Source of the DNA: Acinetobacter lwoffii
Lineage (GTDB): Bacteria > Pseudomonadota > Gammaproteobacteria > Pseudomonadales > Moraxellaceae
Assembly: GCF_029024105.1 (NCBI RefSeq)
Contig: NZ_CP118965.1
Span: 1 to 55,306, forward strand
Direction: 5' to 3'
DNA: 55,306 nt
A program made the translations under genes and the position numbers. The notes under the pieces are model-generated. The model was given only the letters and a program-made list of their open reading frames with translations. It was not told the DNA's origin and searched no databases. Positions 16,281-23,309 of this stretch are shown piece by piece (the first letter of the stretch is position 1; every line of letters begins with the position of its first letter).

Positions 16281-17354
16281 TTATCTATCTTGCTCTTTCC
16301 CCTTGCTCTTTCCCTGCTGCGGATCTAGCTTATTAGGTTGAATCTGTGGCTGTGGCGTTGTTTTTTTCACTTCTACCTGTTTCCGTAAATAGTCCACTAG
16401 ATCAACTGCTAGTTTCCTATCTTGCAGATCGGGTGACTGTGCTAGAGCTTTAGTAATTTCCTTGTAATGCGTCAATGCTTCTTTTTCTTGCTGTTTAGCT
16501 TTCTGCACACGGTCTGGACTGGCCTTATTTTTACCATATCGCTTAAACGATTTGCCTTGCTCTTTCATTTGTTTAACTGACTGTTTATCACTTCTATTTT
16601 TTTGCAGCCTAGCTATCCGTTTTGTCGCATTAGCTTCAATCCCTCTGGATCTTAGTTTTTCAGCAAAACTTTCTCGCCATTCCTGAAGGTCAGCCTTCCT
16701 AGTATTTAACCGATCCCCTTTTTCAGAAACAGCTTTAACAACAACATGCACATGCGGGTTTTCACTTGGATCTTTTGAAGGGTCATTGGTAAAGGTATGC
16801 TGCACCATCATATATTTATGGTCTTTAAAATGTTCCTCTGCAAATTCTTTTGCAGCATCATAAACGCCTTTTTCATCCGTACCTTTCGGCATAGATAACA
16901 CAATATTAAAAGCCTGCTTATATTTAGATTCTTCATCAGAAATAGGTGTACCTGACATTTGCCAATCTTCAGCAGTATCTTCTATATCATCCTTACCATT
17001 AACTTTATTTCCGTCCTGATCAATTCCCTCTAATTGCCCATTCCGTGTGATATATCCCATGTGGGCTTTCACCTTCCCCATAGAATTACCTCCACCAGTA
17101 ACCTTGACCATTACTTCAGGGGTCTTTTTACTAATTCTATCTAAAGTTGCTTTAACGCCATTTGGAGATGCTTTAGGGGCTGATTTAGCTGAATGGCCAG
17201 ATCCATTTTTAGGCTTAGACAGGTCATTTAAAAAAGTATCTAAACTTTGGGTCTGATTAACACGCCTAACTTTAGATCCATTGAGTAGCTGCTCACCATG
17301 AGCAAGCAAGGTGCTTTGCACTTCTCTGGTAGTCTTACTGCTTCCGTTAGCCAT
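16281..17354 (-). CDS. Relaxase, MOBP-like
   Basis: 357-aa DNA-nicking enzyme that would cut oriT and lead the transferred strand. The core (about residues 80-230) has KVKAHMGYITR near residue 98 with a candidate catalytic Tyr101, and the metal-binding HVHVVV (201-206) typical of relaxases. The C-terminus is rich in Lys, Gln and Pro. The start ATG overlaps the mobC stop by one base. It is short compared with large MOBP relaxases; primase-like or accessory domains are not attached. The LPD7/KfrB-like protein at 43971 may supply what is fused in larger relatives. Confidence 0.85.
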   Translation of the reverse strand: MANGSSKTTREVQSTLLAHGEQLLNGSKVRRVNQTQSLDTFLNDLSKPKNGSGHSAKSAPKASPNGVKATLDRISKKTPEVMVKVTGGGNSMGKVKAHMGYITRNGQLEGIDQDGNKVNGKDDIEDTAEDWQMSGTPISDEESKYKQAFNIVLSMPKGTDEKGVYDAAKEFAEEHFKDHKYMMVQHTFTNDPSKDPSENPHVHVVVKAVSEKGDRLNTRKADLQEWRESFAEKLRSRGIEANATKRIARLQKNRSDKQSVKQMKEQGKSFKRYGKNKASPDRVQKAKQQEKEALTHYKEITKALAQSPDLQDRKLAVDLVDYLRKQVEVKKTTPQPQIQPNKLDPQQGKSKGKEQDR

Positions 17355-18022
17355 TATTCCCACCTCTTTTTATTGCGCTCTAATACAGTGAAAACATGCC
17401 TAACTTGAGCTTTTACTAGCTGATGTACTCGCTCGACAAATTCTCTATCGTAAGATTCATAAATACCATGATTCATATTCTTAGCCATTTGGTTTAGGTT
17501 TCTACCAATCGCCAAAAGCTGACTATTTGATTCGCCAAGTTTAAGAGCTTCTTCTTGGCTAAAGAATATTGAATCTTTTGTGACATTAGCTGTTAAAACC
17601 GAAATGATATATTGATTCGGTTTCATGCCGACCTGTGCTGCTTTTTCATTAATTGCTTTCATCAAACTCGGTTTAAGCCGTAATTCTTTGCGTGATGTTT
17701 TTTCAAATACATCTATAACGTCTTGCGTTTTTTCTATTTCAGATAACTTTTCCTTGATCATTTTTTTGATCAGGTCATTTGGATCTACTTCTTCAAACTT
17801 AGCTAACTGATAGATTTTTTCGGCTAAGTCCCTTTCAAGATTCAAGGAAAAATCTTGTCCTGAATAATCTGGATCATTTTCTTTCTTATACGCATTTTCT
17901 AAAGCCCTCTGGAAAGGCTCACCTTTCTTGATTCCTTGCTTCTCACACTTAGCTTGCCACCAGTCATAAACGGCATTGCTAACCCTAAATTTTAAAACTT
18001 GATCCAAGTTTGATTTCGTCAT
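17354..18022 (-). CDS. mobC: MobC-like relaxosome protein
   Basis: 222-aa DNA-binding mobilisation protein. The N-terminal 60 residues and a second segment near residues 105-145 (LRLKPSLMKAINEKAAQVGM) look like two ribbon-helix-helix units. The MobC signature LLAIGRNLNQMAKNMN lies near residue 172. It is directly upstream of the relaxase (1-bp overlap) and beside oriT, as expected for the protein that loads the relaxase. The start is preceded by GGAAT. Confidence 0.8.
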   Translation of the reverse strand: MTKSNLDQVLKFRVSNAVYDWWQAKCEKQGIKKGEPFQRALENAYKKENDPDYSGQDFSLNLERDLAEKIYQLAKFEEVDPNDLIKKMIKEKLSEIEKTQDVIDVFEKTSRKELRLKPSLMKAINEKAAQVGMKPNQYIISVLTANVTKDSIFFSQEEALKLGESNSQLLAIGRNLNQMAKNMNHGIYESYDREFVERVHQLVKAQVRHVFTVLERNKKRWE

Positions 18023-18036
18023 GATTCCAGTACCTT

Positions 18037-18135
18037 TATCGAAAGTAATATTTTCGATAGCTATTCTGAAAGAATAGTATAACTTTAATTTGTGTCACAA
18101 ATTAAAGTTTTTAACGGCTGTTGCCTATCCTGCCA
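18037..18135 (+). other. oriT: Origin of transfer with RP4-like nick site
   Basis: Three inverted repeats precede a nick-like sequence. They are TATCGAAA/TTTCGATA (18037-18044, 18052-18059), CTATTCT/AGAATAG (18061-18067, 18071-18077), and a 14-bp perfect repeat (18081-18094, 18096-18109) with one base between its arms. Then CCTATCCTGCC at 18124-18134 matches the nick region of RP4 (ATCCTG/C), putting the cut between 18132 and 18133 on the plus strand. It lies next to mobC and the relaxase. The transferred strand would enter from 18133 rightward. Confidence 0.82.
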
Positions 18136-18169
18136 TAGATTATTTTTATTCATTTTTCCCTCTTTTTTC

Positions 18170-18185
18170 CTTAGTCATGACTAAG
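18170..18185. promoter_or_regulatory. TTAGTCATGACTAA palindrome, copy 2 (oriT side)
   Basis: Perfect 16-bp form CTTAGTCATGACTAAG, 35 bp beyond the nick-like site, upstream of mobC and downstream of korB. Confidence 0.65.
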
Positions 18186-18220
18186 AGTAATAAAGCTAGG
18201 TAGTCGGGATAACCCGCCAA

Positions 18221-18249
18221 AAAAAACCTTGCATAAGCAAGGTTTTTTT
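18221..18249. terminator. Bidirectional terminator after korB
   Basis: AAAACCTTGC (18223-18232) and GCAAGGTTTT (18237-18246) with a 4-nt loop, T-rich on both strands. Ends the incC-korB operon. Confidence 0.8.
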
Positions 18250-18261
18250 CCATTGGTAGAT

Positions 18262-19299
18262 TTATGCTTCTTGTAAATACTCGATTTCAAGGCTGCTGCA
18301 ATCTACAGATACCTCTGTTCCATCTTCGTATTTGATCCATACAAAACCCAAAGAAGTAGGCTTTTTATTTAGCATCAGGTTCGCTTGTCGGCCGTCATGA
18401 ATAACAACTAAAAGCGGTTTTTTGATTTTGTCTGGATCTTCTTCTTTAGCTTCTGGCTGCTCTTTCTGGTTCGATTGATCCATCAGTTTTTTAACTTCAG
18501 GTTCTTCAGTCGCTTCAGCTTGATCATTCCCCTCAAAATTGAAAGATTCATTATCATCAATAATGGCGGTTTGCTCTTGGCTTTCTTGCGCCTGTGGTTC
18601 TGATTCTGGATCTGCTTCAGTCGCTTCAGCTTGCTTAGGTTCTTTTAACTTTTTAGATAGAGCCTGTACTCTCGATCTGATAATGTCTTGACCATTCTCT
18701 AAAGATTCATCCACCCAAGCGCTTACTTCTTCAGGGAATGATTCCCAAAGTTTGCGTAAGTCATACAAAGTCTTTGGAGATTTAAAACCTGCATCATAAG
18801 CCTTAGATAAGCACTCTGGCATATCTACTAAAGCTAAGTGAGTAGAAATAAAAACAGGATCTTCATTTAACTTTTTAGCGATTACGTTTTTCTTTTCGCC
18901 TTGCTTAATTTTCTTTTGGATGAAAAGTGCAAGCTCAATAGGTGAATGGTTAAGGCGTTCTTTATTCTCCATGACCTGATCATAATCATCATGATCATTA
19001 TCAACAAAAGCAGGGATAGCTTCCTTGCCGGCCATCACTGAAGCTCTAAAACGTCTAGCTCCATAATTGATAATCCACTTGCCTTGTTCTGTTGGATGGG
19101 GTTTAACACTAATAGGTGTTTTAACTCCACGAGCCTTGATGGACTCGACCATTTTTTGCATCTGATCTTCTGGAAACTCAACACGCGGCTGATCTGGATC
19201 TTCAAGAATATCTGTAAGTGGAATCTGTTTAGGTGTTCCGTCTGCTACTGGTGCAGGATTACCTAGATCAATACCTTCCAAAGCTGATAAATCTAACAT
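18262..19299 (-). CDS. korB: KorB/ParB-like partition protein and repressor
   Basis: 345-aa homologue of KorB, the IncP protein that acts both as partition ParB and as global transcription repressor. The N-terminal ParB domain has EDPDQPR (about residue 35) and NYGARRFRASVMAGK near 75. A central HTH region follows (about 120-185; KKNVIAKKLNEDPVFISTHL), then an acidic linker rich in Glu/Gln (about 215-285). The C-terminal KorB-type domain has VVIHDGRQANLMLNKKP and GFVWIKYEDG. It starts 3 bp after incC. Its likely DNA target is the TTAGTCATGACTAA palindrome found 11 times here; that link is inference. Confidence 0.86.
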   Translation of the reverse strand: MLDLSALEGIDLGNPAPVADGTPKQIPLTDILEDPDQPRVEFPEDQMQKMVESIKARGVKTPISVKPHPTEQGKWIINYGARRFRASVMAGKEAIPAFVDNDHDDYDQVMENKERLNHSPIELALFIQKKIKQGEKKNVIAKKLNEDPVFISTHLALVDMPECLSKAYDAGFKSPKTLYDLRKLWESFPEEVSAWVDESLENGQDIIRSRVQALSKKLKEPKQAEATEADPESEPQAQESQEQTAIIDDNESFNFEGNDQAEATEEPEVKKLMDQSNQKEQPEAKEEDPDKIKKPLLVVIHDGRQANLMLNKKPTSLGFVWIKYEDGTEVSVDCSSLEIEYLQEA

Positions 19300-19302
19300 T
19301 CC

Positions 19303-20079
19303 TTAAATCTCCATAAACTTGTTAATGCTTTCAAAAACTGTTTTTAATTCAGCCCATGCGGTAAAACCGCTAGTTTTACCCAATTTATTTGTAGGTATTC
19401 CTTGTGCTTGGGCTTCAGCGATTGCAGTCGTTTTTTTAACGAAAGCATAGCTACCGTCAGAGTTTTTGATCAGGTACTTTGAAAAATGCTGAACAATAGC
19501 TTTTAGGTTGTCTTTCTGGAATGGAGTGGGTTCAACAATATTCGGAAGGATGCCGATTAATTTTAAATTTGGGTTAAGCTTTTGATTAATCGCTTGGATC
19601 TGCTTGAGTAATCCACCGATGCCGTCAATAGCTTCCTGATTCAACTGAATTGGACTTAAAACATAGTCACTAACAATTAATGAAGCTACTTGGCGAATGT
19701 CGGGATTTGGATTGGTATCAATCAGGCAAACATCAAATAAAGAATCAACTGATTTTAAAAACTTCTGGTAATTGGTGGCAAAGTTGTTATGCAAAGTGCC
19801 ATTTTTTTCTATAGCTGTTAATTCTGGTGTTGCTTGTACCAAAGTAAAGGCTTCAGGATTTGAAATAGTTTGATCTTCTTTGGTCAGTATATCGAAAGCA
19901 GATACATTAGCTACAGTCACAGCCCCGCCAGTAATCAATGCTTTTGTAGTGTTTTTCTGGTGGTCTAGATCAATGACTAATATGCGCAAGCCCAAAGAAT
20001 TTAAATAGTGGGCATACTGGCAAATGATTGCAGATTTACCCACACCGCCCTTTTGATTTGAAGCAACAACTTTTTTCAT
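19303..20079 (-). CDS. incC: IncC/ParA-like partition ATPase
   Basis: 258-aa ParA-family ATPase. The deviant Walker A motif NQKGGVGKSA is at residues 8-17, and VIDLDHQKNTTKAL and CLIDTNPNPDIRQVA are the later ATPase motifs. No long N-terminal HTH, so it is the short form. It forms an operon with korB and is driven by promoter A, which carries both candidate operators. Confidence 0.88.
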   Translation of the reverse strand: MKKVVASNQKGGVGKSAIICQYAHYLNSLGLRILVIDLDHQKNTTKALITGGAVTVANVSAFDILTKEDQTISNPEAFTLVQATPELTAIEKNGTLHNNFATNYQKFLKSVDSLFDVCLIDTNPNPDIRQVASLIVSDYVLSPIQLNQEAIDGIGGLLKQIQAINQKLNPNLKLIGILPNIVEPTPFQKDNLKAIVQHFSKYLIKNSDGSYAFVKKTTAIAEAQAQGIPTNKLGKTSGFTAWAELKTVFESINKFMEI

Positions 20080-20110
20080 AGTTTCACCTAGTTTAATGGC
20101 TTATTAAGGG

Positions 20111-20189
20111 TCGCCCTATTGCGTCCTTATGCTGTATATTTTAACGTCCACCTGTGGACATTGCAAGCATTTTCTTAGTCATGACTAAG
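20111..20189 (-). promoter_or_regulatory. Promoter A (incC-korB) with two operators
   Basis: On the minus strand: palindrome CTTAGTCATGACTAAG (20189-20174), an 8-bp gap from its 14-bp core, -35 TTGCAA (20166-20161), a 17-bp spacer holding GTCCACAGGTGGAC (20159-20146), and -10 TAAAAT (20143-20138). The leader keeps the first hairpin (AGGACGC / GCGACC) but not the second. Confidence 0.75.
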
Positions 20190-20205
20190 TTTTTTATCAT
20201 AAAAA

Positions 20206-20228
20206 AATCCTCCCATAAAGGGAGGACG
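20206..20228. terminator. Terminator of the 126-aa gene
   Basis: CCTCCC-ATAAA-GGGAGG stem next to an A run, read on the minus strand as a T run. Confidence 0.75.
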
Positions 20229-20232
20229 TAAA

Positions 20233-20613
20233 TTAAAAATCTTCAGGATAACCTATTGTTATAACTGGCTCTGCTTGATCTCCACCATGTACGTGCAATT
20301 CTAAAATATGATTTCTCTTGCGACCTGCGCCTGTGATAATCACATTAAAACGTACCGCACTTGGGCTTAGGTGTGTCTTATATGCTCGGCTCATCCATAA
20401 AATGTCATGAATAACGCCCTCTAAGTCATTAAGCCATTTTTCATTTTTTACAGCCTTATCAACTACCGCCCAAAGCGCAGAAGTGAAGCATATAGGATGC
20501 TTATAATGTTCTTTTGCCAGTCCATCTAATTTAGGACTAATAGAATTGATTGCGACTAAAAAACCATCTTCAATGGCTTGCTGACGTGTGTAAACTGAAA
20601 TGTATTGTTCCAT
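20233..20613 (-). CDS. DUF6573-like small plasmid protein
   Basis: 126 aa, soluble. The beginning (EQYISVYTRQQAIEDGFLV) and the region with ICFTSALWAVVDKAV resemble DUF6573, a family of plasmid and phage proteins of unknown function. It has its own promoter B with both operators and its own terminator, as do the next three genes. By nick polarity it would be among the first genes to enter a recipient. Function unknown. Confidence 0.6.
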   Translation of the reverse strand: MEQYISVYTRQQAIEDGFLVAINSISPKLDGLAKEHYKHPICFTSALWAVVDKAVKNEKWLNDLEGVIHDILWMSRAYKTHLSPSAVRFNVIITGAGRKRNHILELHVHGGDQAEPVITIGYPEDF

Positions 20614-20621
20614 GATTTTTA

Positions 20622-20714
20622 ACCTGTTTTATTTCAGGTCGCCCGATGCGTCCTGATAAAATCATTATATCAGTCCACCTGTGGACATTCAAGCAAAAAC
20701 TTAGTCATGACTAA
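20622..20714 (-). promoter_or_regulatory. Promoter B with two operators and switch-like leader
   Basis: Palindrome 20714-20701, 8-bp gap, -35 TTGAAT (20692-20687), spacer of 17 bp with GTCCACAGGTGGAC (20686-20673), -10 TATAAT (20669-20664). The leader has hairpin 1 (UCAGG-A-CGC pairing with GCG-A-CCUGA) and hairpin 2 (ACCUG at 20639-20635 pairing with CAGGU at 20626-20622). They share the ACCUG, and CAGGU is also the ribosome binding site. Confidence 0.75.
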
Positions 20715-20754
20715 TTTTTTATAGGGAAAATTGAGTAGAAAAATATCCGTTTTG

Positions 20755-20905
20755 ATACCTGGCTAAACCGCTTTTCAAATGCTCTTATTTGCGATTCTTG
20801 GTCTACTGACAGCCTTTTTTATATATAAAGCTAGGGTTATCCCAGCACCATCCTAAACAGGCCAAAATAAGCGTATATAAAGCAGAACAGATAGACAATT
20901 TTTTA
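20755..20905. repeat. Non-coding repeat N, copy 1
   Basis: Gene-free stretch whose middle part (CGCTTTTCAAATGCT through GACAGCCTTTTTT) is clearly similar to 22060-22115, with further similarity around CCAAAATAAGCG. No reading frame. It may encode a small RNA ending at the T run, or be an old duplication. Confidence 0.45.
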
Positions 20906-20943
20906 TGTTTTTTTGCCAGCTAAAAACCAAAAAAATCGCCACT

Positions 20944-20969
20944 AAAAAAAACCTCCCATTGTGGGAGGT
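20944..20969. terminator. Terminator of the 87-aa gene
   Basis: ACCTCCCA (20951-20958) and TGGGAGGT (20962-20969) stem with an A run on the left, so a T run for the minus-strand gene. Confidence 0.78.
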
Positions 20970-20974
20970 CTAGC

Positions 20975-21238
20975 TTAATCGGCTAAGTTATAAGTAATTC
21001 TGTAATCTTCAAAGTAACCATTTTCATTATCTCCCCTTCTGATTCTTTCAATATGAGTAACATTTTGAGCTACTCGGCAATTAATCATGATTTTTTCAAT
21101 TTCTTGGAATAGTGTTTTTTCATCAAATATTGGAAACCAAATATTATTATTTGATCCAGTTAAAACCTTATGACTGCAAAAATGAATCAGTTTACCTGTA
21201 GGATAGTTTGTAAAGATTGCAACTATTGAAGCTCGCAT
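20975..21238 (-). CDS. Unknown small protein, 87 aa
   Basis: I do not recognise it. Soluble, starts MRASIVAIFTNYPTGK; no clear motif. Two in-frame ATGs exist, 21250 and 21238. Aligning its leader with those of the sister genes puts 21238 at their common start position, with GGGT in place of the ribosome-binding AGGT, so 21238 is chosen. It has its own promoter C and terminator. Confidence 0.6.
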   Translation of the reverse strand: MRASIVAIFTNYPTGKLIHFCSHKVLTGSNNNIWFPIFDEKTLFQEIEKIMINCRVAQNVTHIERIRRGDNENGYFEDYRITYNLAD

Positions 21239-21257
21239 ATTAATACCCATTTTATTT

Positions 21258-21338
21258 CAGATCGCCCGATGCGTCCTGATGAAAAACATTATATCAGTCC
21301 ACCTGTGGACATTCAAGAAAAAGTTTAGTCATGACTAA
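21258..21338 (-). promoter_or_regulatory. Promoter C with two operators
   Basis: Palindrome 21338-21325, 8-bp gap, -35 TTGAAT (21316-21311), operator GTCCACAGGTGGAC (21310-21297) in a 17-bp spacer, -10 TATAAT (21293-21288). Hairpin 1 of the leader is kept (imperfect outer pair); the second arm of hairpin 2 is changed (CAGGT to TGGGT), so the SD-masking structure is weaker here. Confidence 0.72.
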
Positions 21339-21349
21339 GAATATTAAAA

Positions 21350-21370
21350 AAAAGCCCCCTTTCGGGGACT
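21350..21370. terminator. Terminator of the DnaJ-like gene
   Basis: AGCCCC and GGGGACT form a stem read on the minus strand ahead of a run of eight T. Confidence 0.75.
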
Positions 21371-21376
21371 TCTCCT

Positions 21377-21895
21377 TTAAGCAGTCAAAAGTTTTTTATC
21401 TTCTGCCATTCTGGTTTTTTTAACTTTCTGGCTGCCGTGTAAATCTCGCATTTGATCTAAGGTCATTCTGCCTCGACCATTTGATTTTTTACCAATGAAA
21501 ACCCATTTACATTGCACTCGATTCCAGACAAAACCCGCTTCTTTTAATTTGTCTTTGTGCTGCTTAGTATCACCAAAAACCCAAACCCAAACGCCAATAA
21601 TTTCAATATCTAAACCATCCAGATTAATAATTGCATCAATAGCCTGTTTTACTTTTTTCTCAACTTCAGAGTGTTCTGAACGGCTTGACCAGAAACCACG
21701 CCCATTTTCGGAACTATCTTGATACTGATCTTTTGATGCTTCATTAATAATGCGATTTAAAAGCTGTTCATATTCGCTATTAATCTCCTGCATAACTTCG
21801 GTTTTACCGCCACGATCAGGATGATTTTTGAAAGCTAGTTTTTTGTACTGAAGTTTTAACTCGTCTAATGATGTAACTGATGAAAAATGTTTCAT
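21377..21895 (-). CDS. J-domain (DnaJ-like) protein
   Basis: 172-aa protein with an N-terminal J domain (about residues 6-55) holding the HPD tripeptide in KNHPDRGGKTEVMQEIN. This domain stimulates Hsp70/DnaK. The rest lacks the Gly/Phe and zinc domains of real DnaJ. A C-terminal part (about 95-150) has VWVWVFGDTKQHKDKLKEAGF, a small folded region seen in plasmid and phage J proteins. It may recruit host DnaK for plasmid replication or establishment. Promoter D carries both operators. Confidence 0.82.
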   Translation of the reverse strand: MKHFSSVTSLDELKLQYKKLAFKNHPDRGGKTEVMQEINSEYEQLLNRIINEASKDQYQDSSENGRGFWSSRSEHSEVEKKVKQAIDAIINLDGLDIEIIGVWVWVFGDTKQHKDKLKEAGFVWNRVQCKWVFIGKKSNGRGRMTLDQMRDLHGSQKVKKTRMAEDKKLLTA

Positions 21896-21903
21896 GTTTA
21901 AAT

Positions 21904-21996
21904 ACCTGTTTTATTTCAGGTCGCCCAATGCGTCCTGATAAAATCATTATATCAGCCCACCTGTGGACATTCAAGCAAAAACTTAGTCATGACTAA
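21904..21996 (-). promoter_or_regulatory. Promoter D with two operators and switch-like leader
   Basis: Palindrome 21996-21983, 8-bp gap, -35 TTGAAT (21974-21969), operator GTCCACAGGTGGGC (21968-21955, one outer base changed), -10 TATAAT (21951-21946). Hairpin 1 and hairpin 2 (ACCUG 21921-21917 with CAGGU 21908-21904) are both present. Confidence 0.75.
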
Positions 21997-22044
21997 TTTT
22001 TTTAAATGATATAAATTTATAAAAAATAATTAGTTAAGTATTCT

Positions 22045-22185
22045 GTCTGGTCTGCTTTTCTAATGCTTATATTTACGTTTCTTAGGCTGCTGATAGCCTT
22101 TTTTCATCTTATTTCTGGCTACTCCACATCAAACTCACCAACACGCTAAAATGAGCTTAAAACACACAAGATGAAAAATCTTTTT
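22045..22185. repeat. Non-coding repeat N, copy 2
   Basis: Similar to 20755-20905: GCTTTTCTAATGCT, then GGCT-GCTGAT-AGCC before a run of six T, then CTAAAATGAGC. The GGCT/AGCC stem before the T run looks like a small terminator on the plus strand. No reading frame. It is bounded on both sides by TTAGTCATGACTAA palindromes. Confidence 0.45.
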
Positions 22186-22188
22186 CCC

Positions 22189-22202
22189 TTAGTCATGACT
22201 AA
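22189..22202. promoter_or_regulatory. TTAGTCATGACTAA palindrome, copy 7
   Basis: Perfect palindrome (16 bp with the outer C/G) between repeat N copy 2 and the terminator of the 154-aa gene. No promoter is obvious at a matching distance. Confidence 0.55.
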
Positions 22203-22210
22203 GAAATTAT

Positions 22211-22233
22211 AAAAAAATCCCCTTTTCGGGGAT
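22211..22233. terminator. Terminator of the 154-aa gene
   Basis: ATCCCC (22217-22222) and GGGGAT (22228-22233) with a 5-nt loop and an A run on the left, a T run for the minus strand. Confidence 0.75.
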
Positions 22234-22238
22234 CTCTT

Positions 22239-22703
22239 TTAAATTGGACAAGAATTAAAAATTATATGGAATGGATCATTCCTATAAGCTGTCACTCTAT
22301 ATGCTTTAAGGCGTTTTTTAGTGTATGGCTCAAAGGTCACTAAAAAGTGTGAGAATAGCCCACCTCCCAACTGTTCAGGTAGCATGAACATTTCAAAGTT
22401 AAAACCTCCATACGTGCGGGCAGGGGGAAGAATATTAAACATTTCATCATATTCAGTTAGTGAAATTTCAATCGGTTCTAAATAGTTATTCTCTTTCTGA
22501 AAGAAATCTTTTTCAGTCATAACTGAAGCAGCAGCAAAGCTTTCTCCATAACTGTTTTGTAATTCTAGTATTAATTGACCTACATTCTTTTTAGTAAGAC
22601 AGCAAACATATTGTTCATTAAGATTGTCTAAGTAGCCAAAAAAATGGACTGATTCAACTTCAGATTTCTTTAATGTATATACTAAAACTAAATCCTGATT
22701 CAT
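22239..22703 (-). CDS. Unknown protein, 154 aa
   Basis: Not recognised. Soluble, with no signal or membrane segment. MNQDLVLVYTLKKSEVESVHFFGYLDNL at the start (first 28 residues) suggests a beta-rich N-terminus; there are two neighbouring cysteines near residue 33. It is the gene furthest from oriT in the block of four with the shared promoter design, and is headed by promoter E and by structured element copy 1. Anti-defence or establishment functions are possible only by position. Confidence 0.58.
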   Translation of the reverse strand: MNQDLVLVYTLKKSEVESVHFFGYLDNLNEQYVCCLTKKNVGQLILELQNSYGESFAAASVMTEKDFFQKENNYLEPIEISLTEYDEMFNILPPARTYGGFNFEMFMLPEQLGGGLFSHFLVTFEPYTKKRLKAYRVTAYRNDPFHIIFNSCPI

Positions 22704-22711
22704 AACTAAAT

Positions 22712-22806
22712 ACCTGTTTTATTTCAGGTCGCCCGATGCGTCCTGATAAAAATCATTATACCAGTCCACCTGTGGACATTCAAGCAATAGCTTAGTCATG
22801 ACTAAG
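22712..22806 (-). promoter_or_regulatory. Promoter E with two operators and switch-like leader
   Basis: Palindrome CTTAGTCATGACTAAG 22806-22791, 8-bp gap from its core, -35 TTGAAT (22783-22778), operator GTCCACAGGTGGAC (22777-22764), -10 TATAAT (22760-22755). The leader has hairpin 1 (22746-22724) and hairpin 2 (22729-22725 with 22716-22712). Confidence 0.75.
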
Positions 22807-22830
22807 AAATATAACAATGTTTAGTTAAGA

Positions 22831-23036
22831 TCCCTAGAAGGTATATCAGAGCAAAGTGTCTACTTTGCGAACTGAAGCAATCAGTTAAATTTTCTCTTCC
22901 CTGATTACCGTTGCAAGGGGCAAGCGAAGACGACAAAATCTGTGATTTTGTCGAGCTGACCGCAGCACCGCAACTGCTCCCATTTGTTCCAGTAGCGGTA
23001 TATACAAAGCTATTCCGGAGGGTAGCGACCAGATAG
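22831..23036 (-). ncRNA. Structured repeat element, copy 1
   Basis: Non-coding, about 205 bp, related to 27837-28041 (same family, plus strand) and 45285-45453. Read on the minus strand it contains three hairpins in order: CGACAAAATC/GATTTTGTCG (22953-22931, 10 bp), AACTGA/TCAGTT (22886-22870) and GCAAAGT/ACTTTGC (22868-22851). Stem 1 has a different sequence but the same place in copy 3. It ends about 25 bp before the operator of promoter E. Could be an RNA, a long leader, or a folded single-strand DNA element. Confidence 0.6.
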
Positions 23037-23309
23037 CATAGAAAAATAAAAAATGTAGGGATAAGTAAGGCAAAAACTAAATTCTTAAAAACTTATCAGA
23101 CTGGATTTATTAGCAAAATATTACAGGTTTGGCCAAATCCTGGGAAACATTAAGTTATTGTTTTTATTATATGGGGGTAAATTAATATTCTAAAAAGATG
23201 GCAAAATATTCCACTTAGGCTAAACGCAAATATTTAGTCATGACTAAGGTATCAATCAGCTAATTATTAAATTTTACTATTTGAATGCGAATAGAAAAGA
23301 TACTTTTTA
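23037..23309. other. AT-rich gap between structured element and IS
   Basis: About 270 bp without a convincing reading frame. It contains one TTAGTCATGACTAA palindrome (23234-23247). Otherwise I see nothing definite. Confidence 0.4.
23234..23247. promoter_or_regulatory. TTAGTCATGACTAA palindrome, copy 9
   Basis: Perfect copy about 63 bp left of the IS. No gene directly follows; the IS may have separated it from a former promoter or partition site. Confidence 0.55.

Noticed and set aside
20101..22780. Tandem promoter/leader repeats as a CRISPR array
   Set aside because: Repeat units are separated by full genes, have conserved promoter boxes and no spacers of equal length. No cas genes are present.
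22885..23073. 62-aa frame within structured element copy 1
   Set aside because: The matching frame in copy 2 (27802-28036) is not conserved in start or stop, and copy 3 has none. The conserved feature is pairing, not codons.
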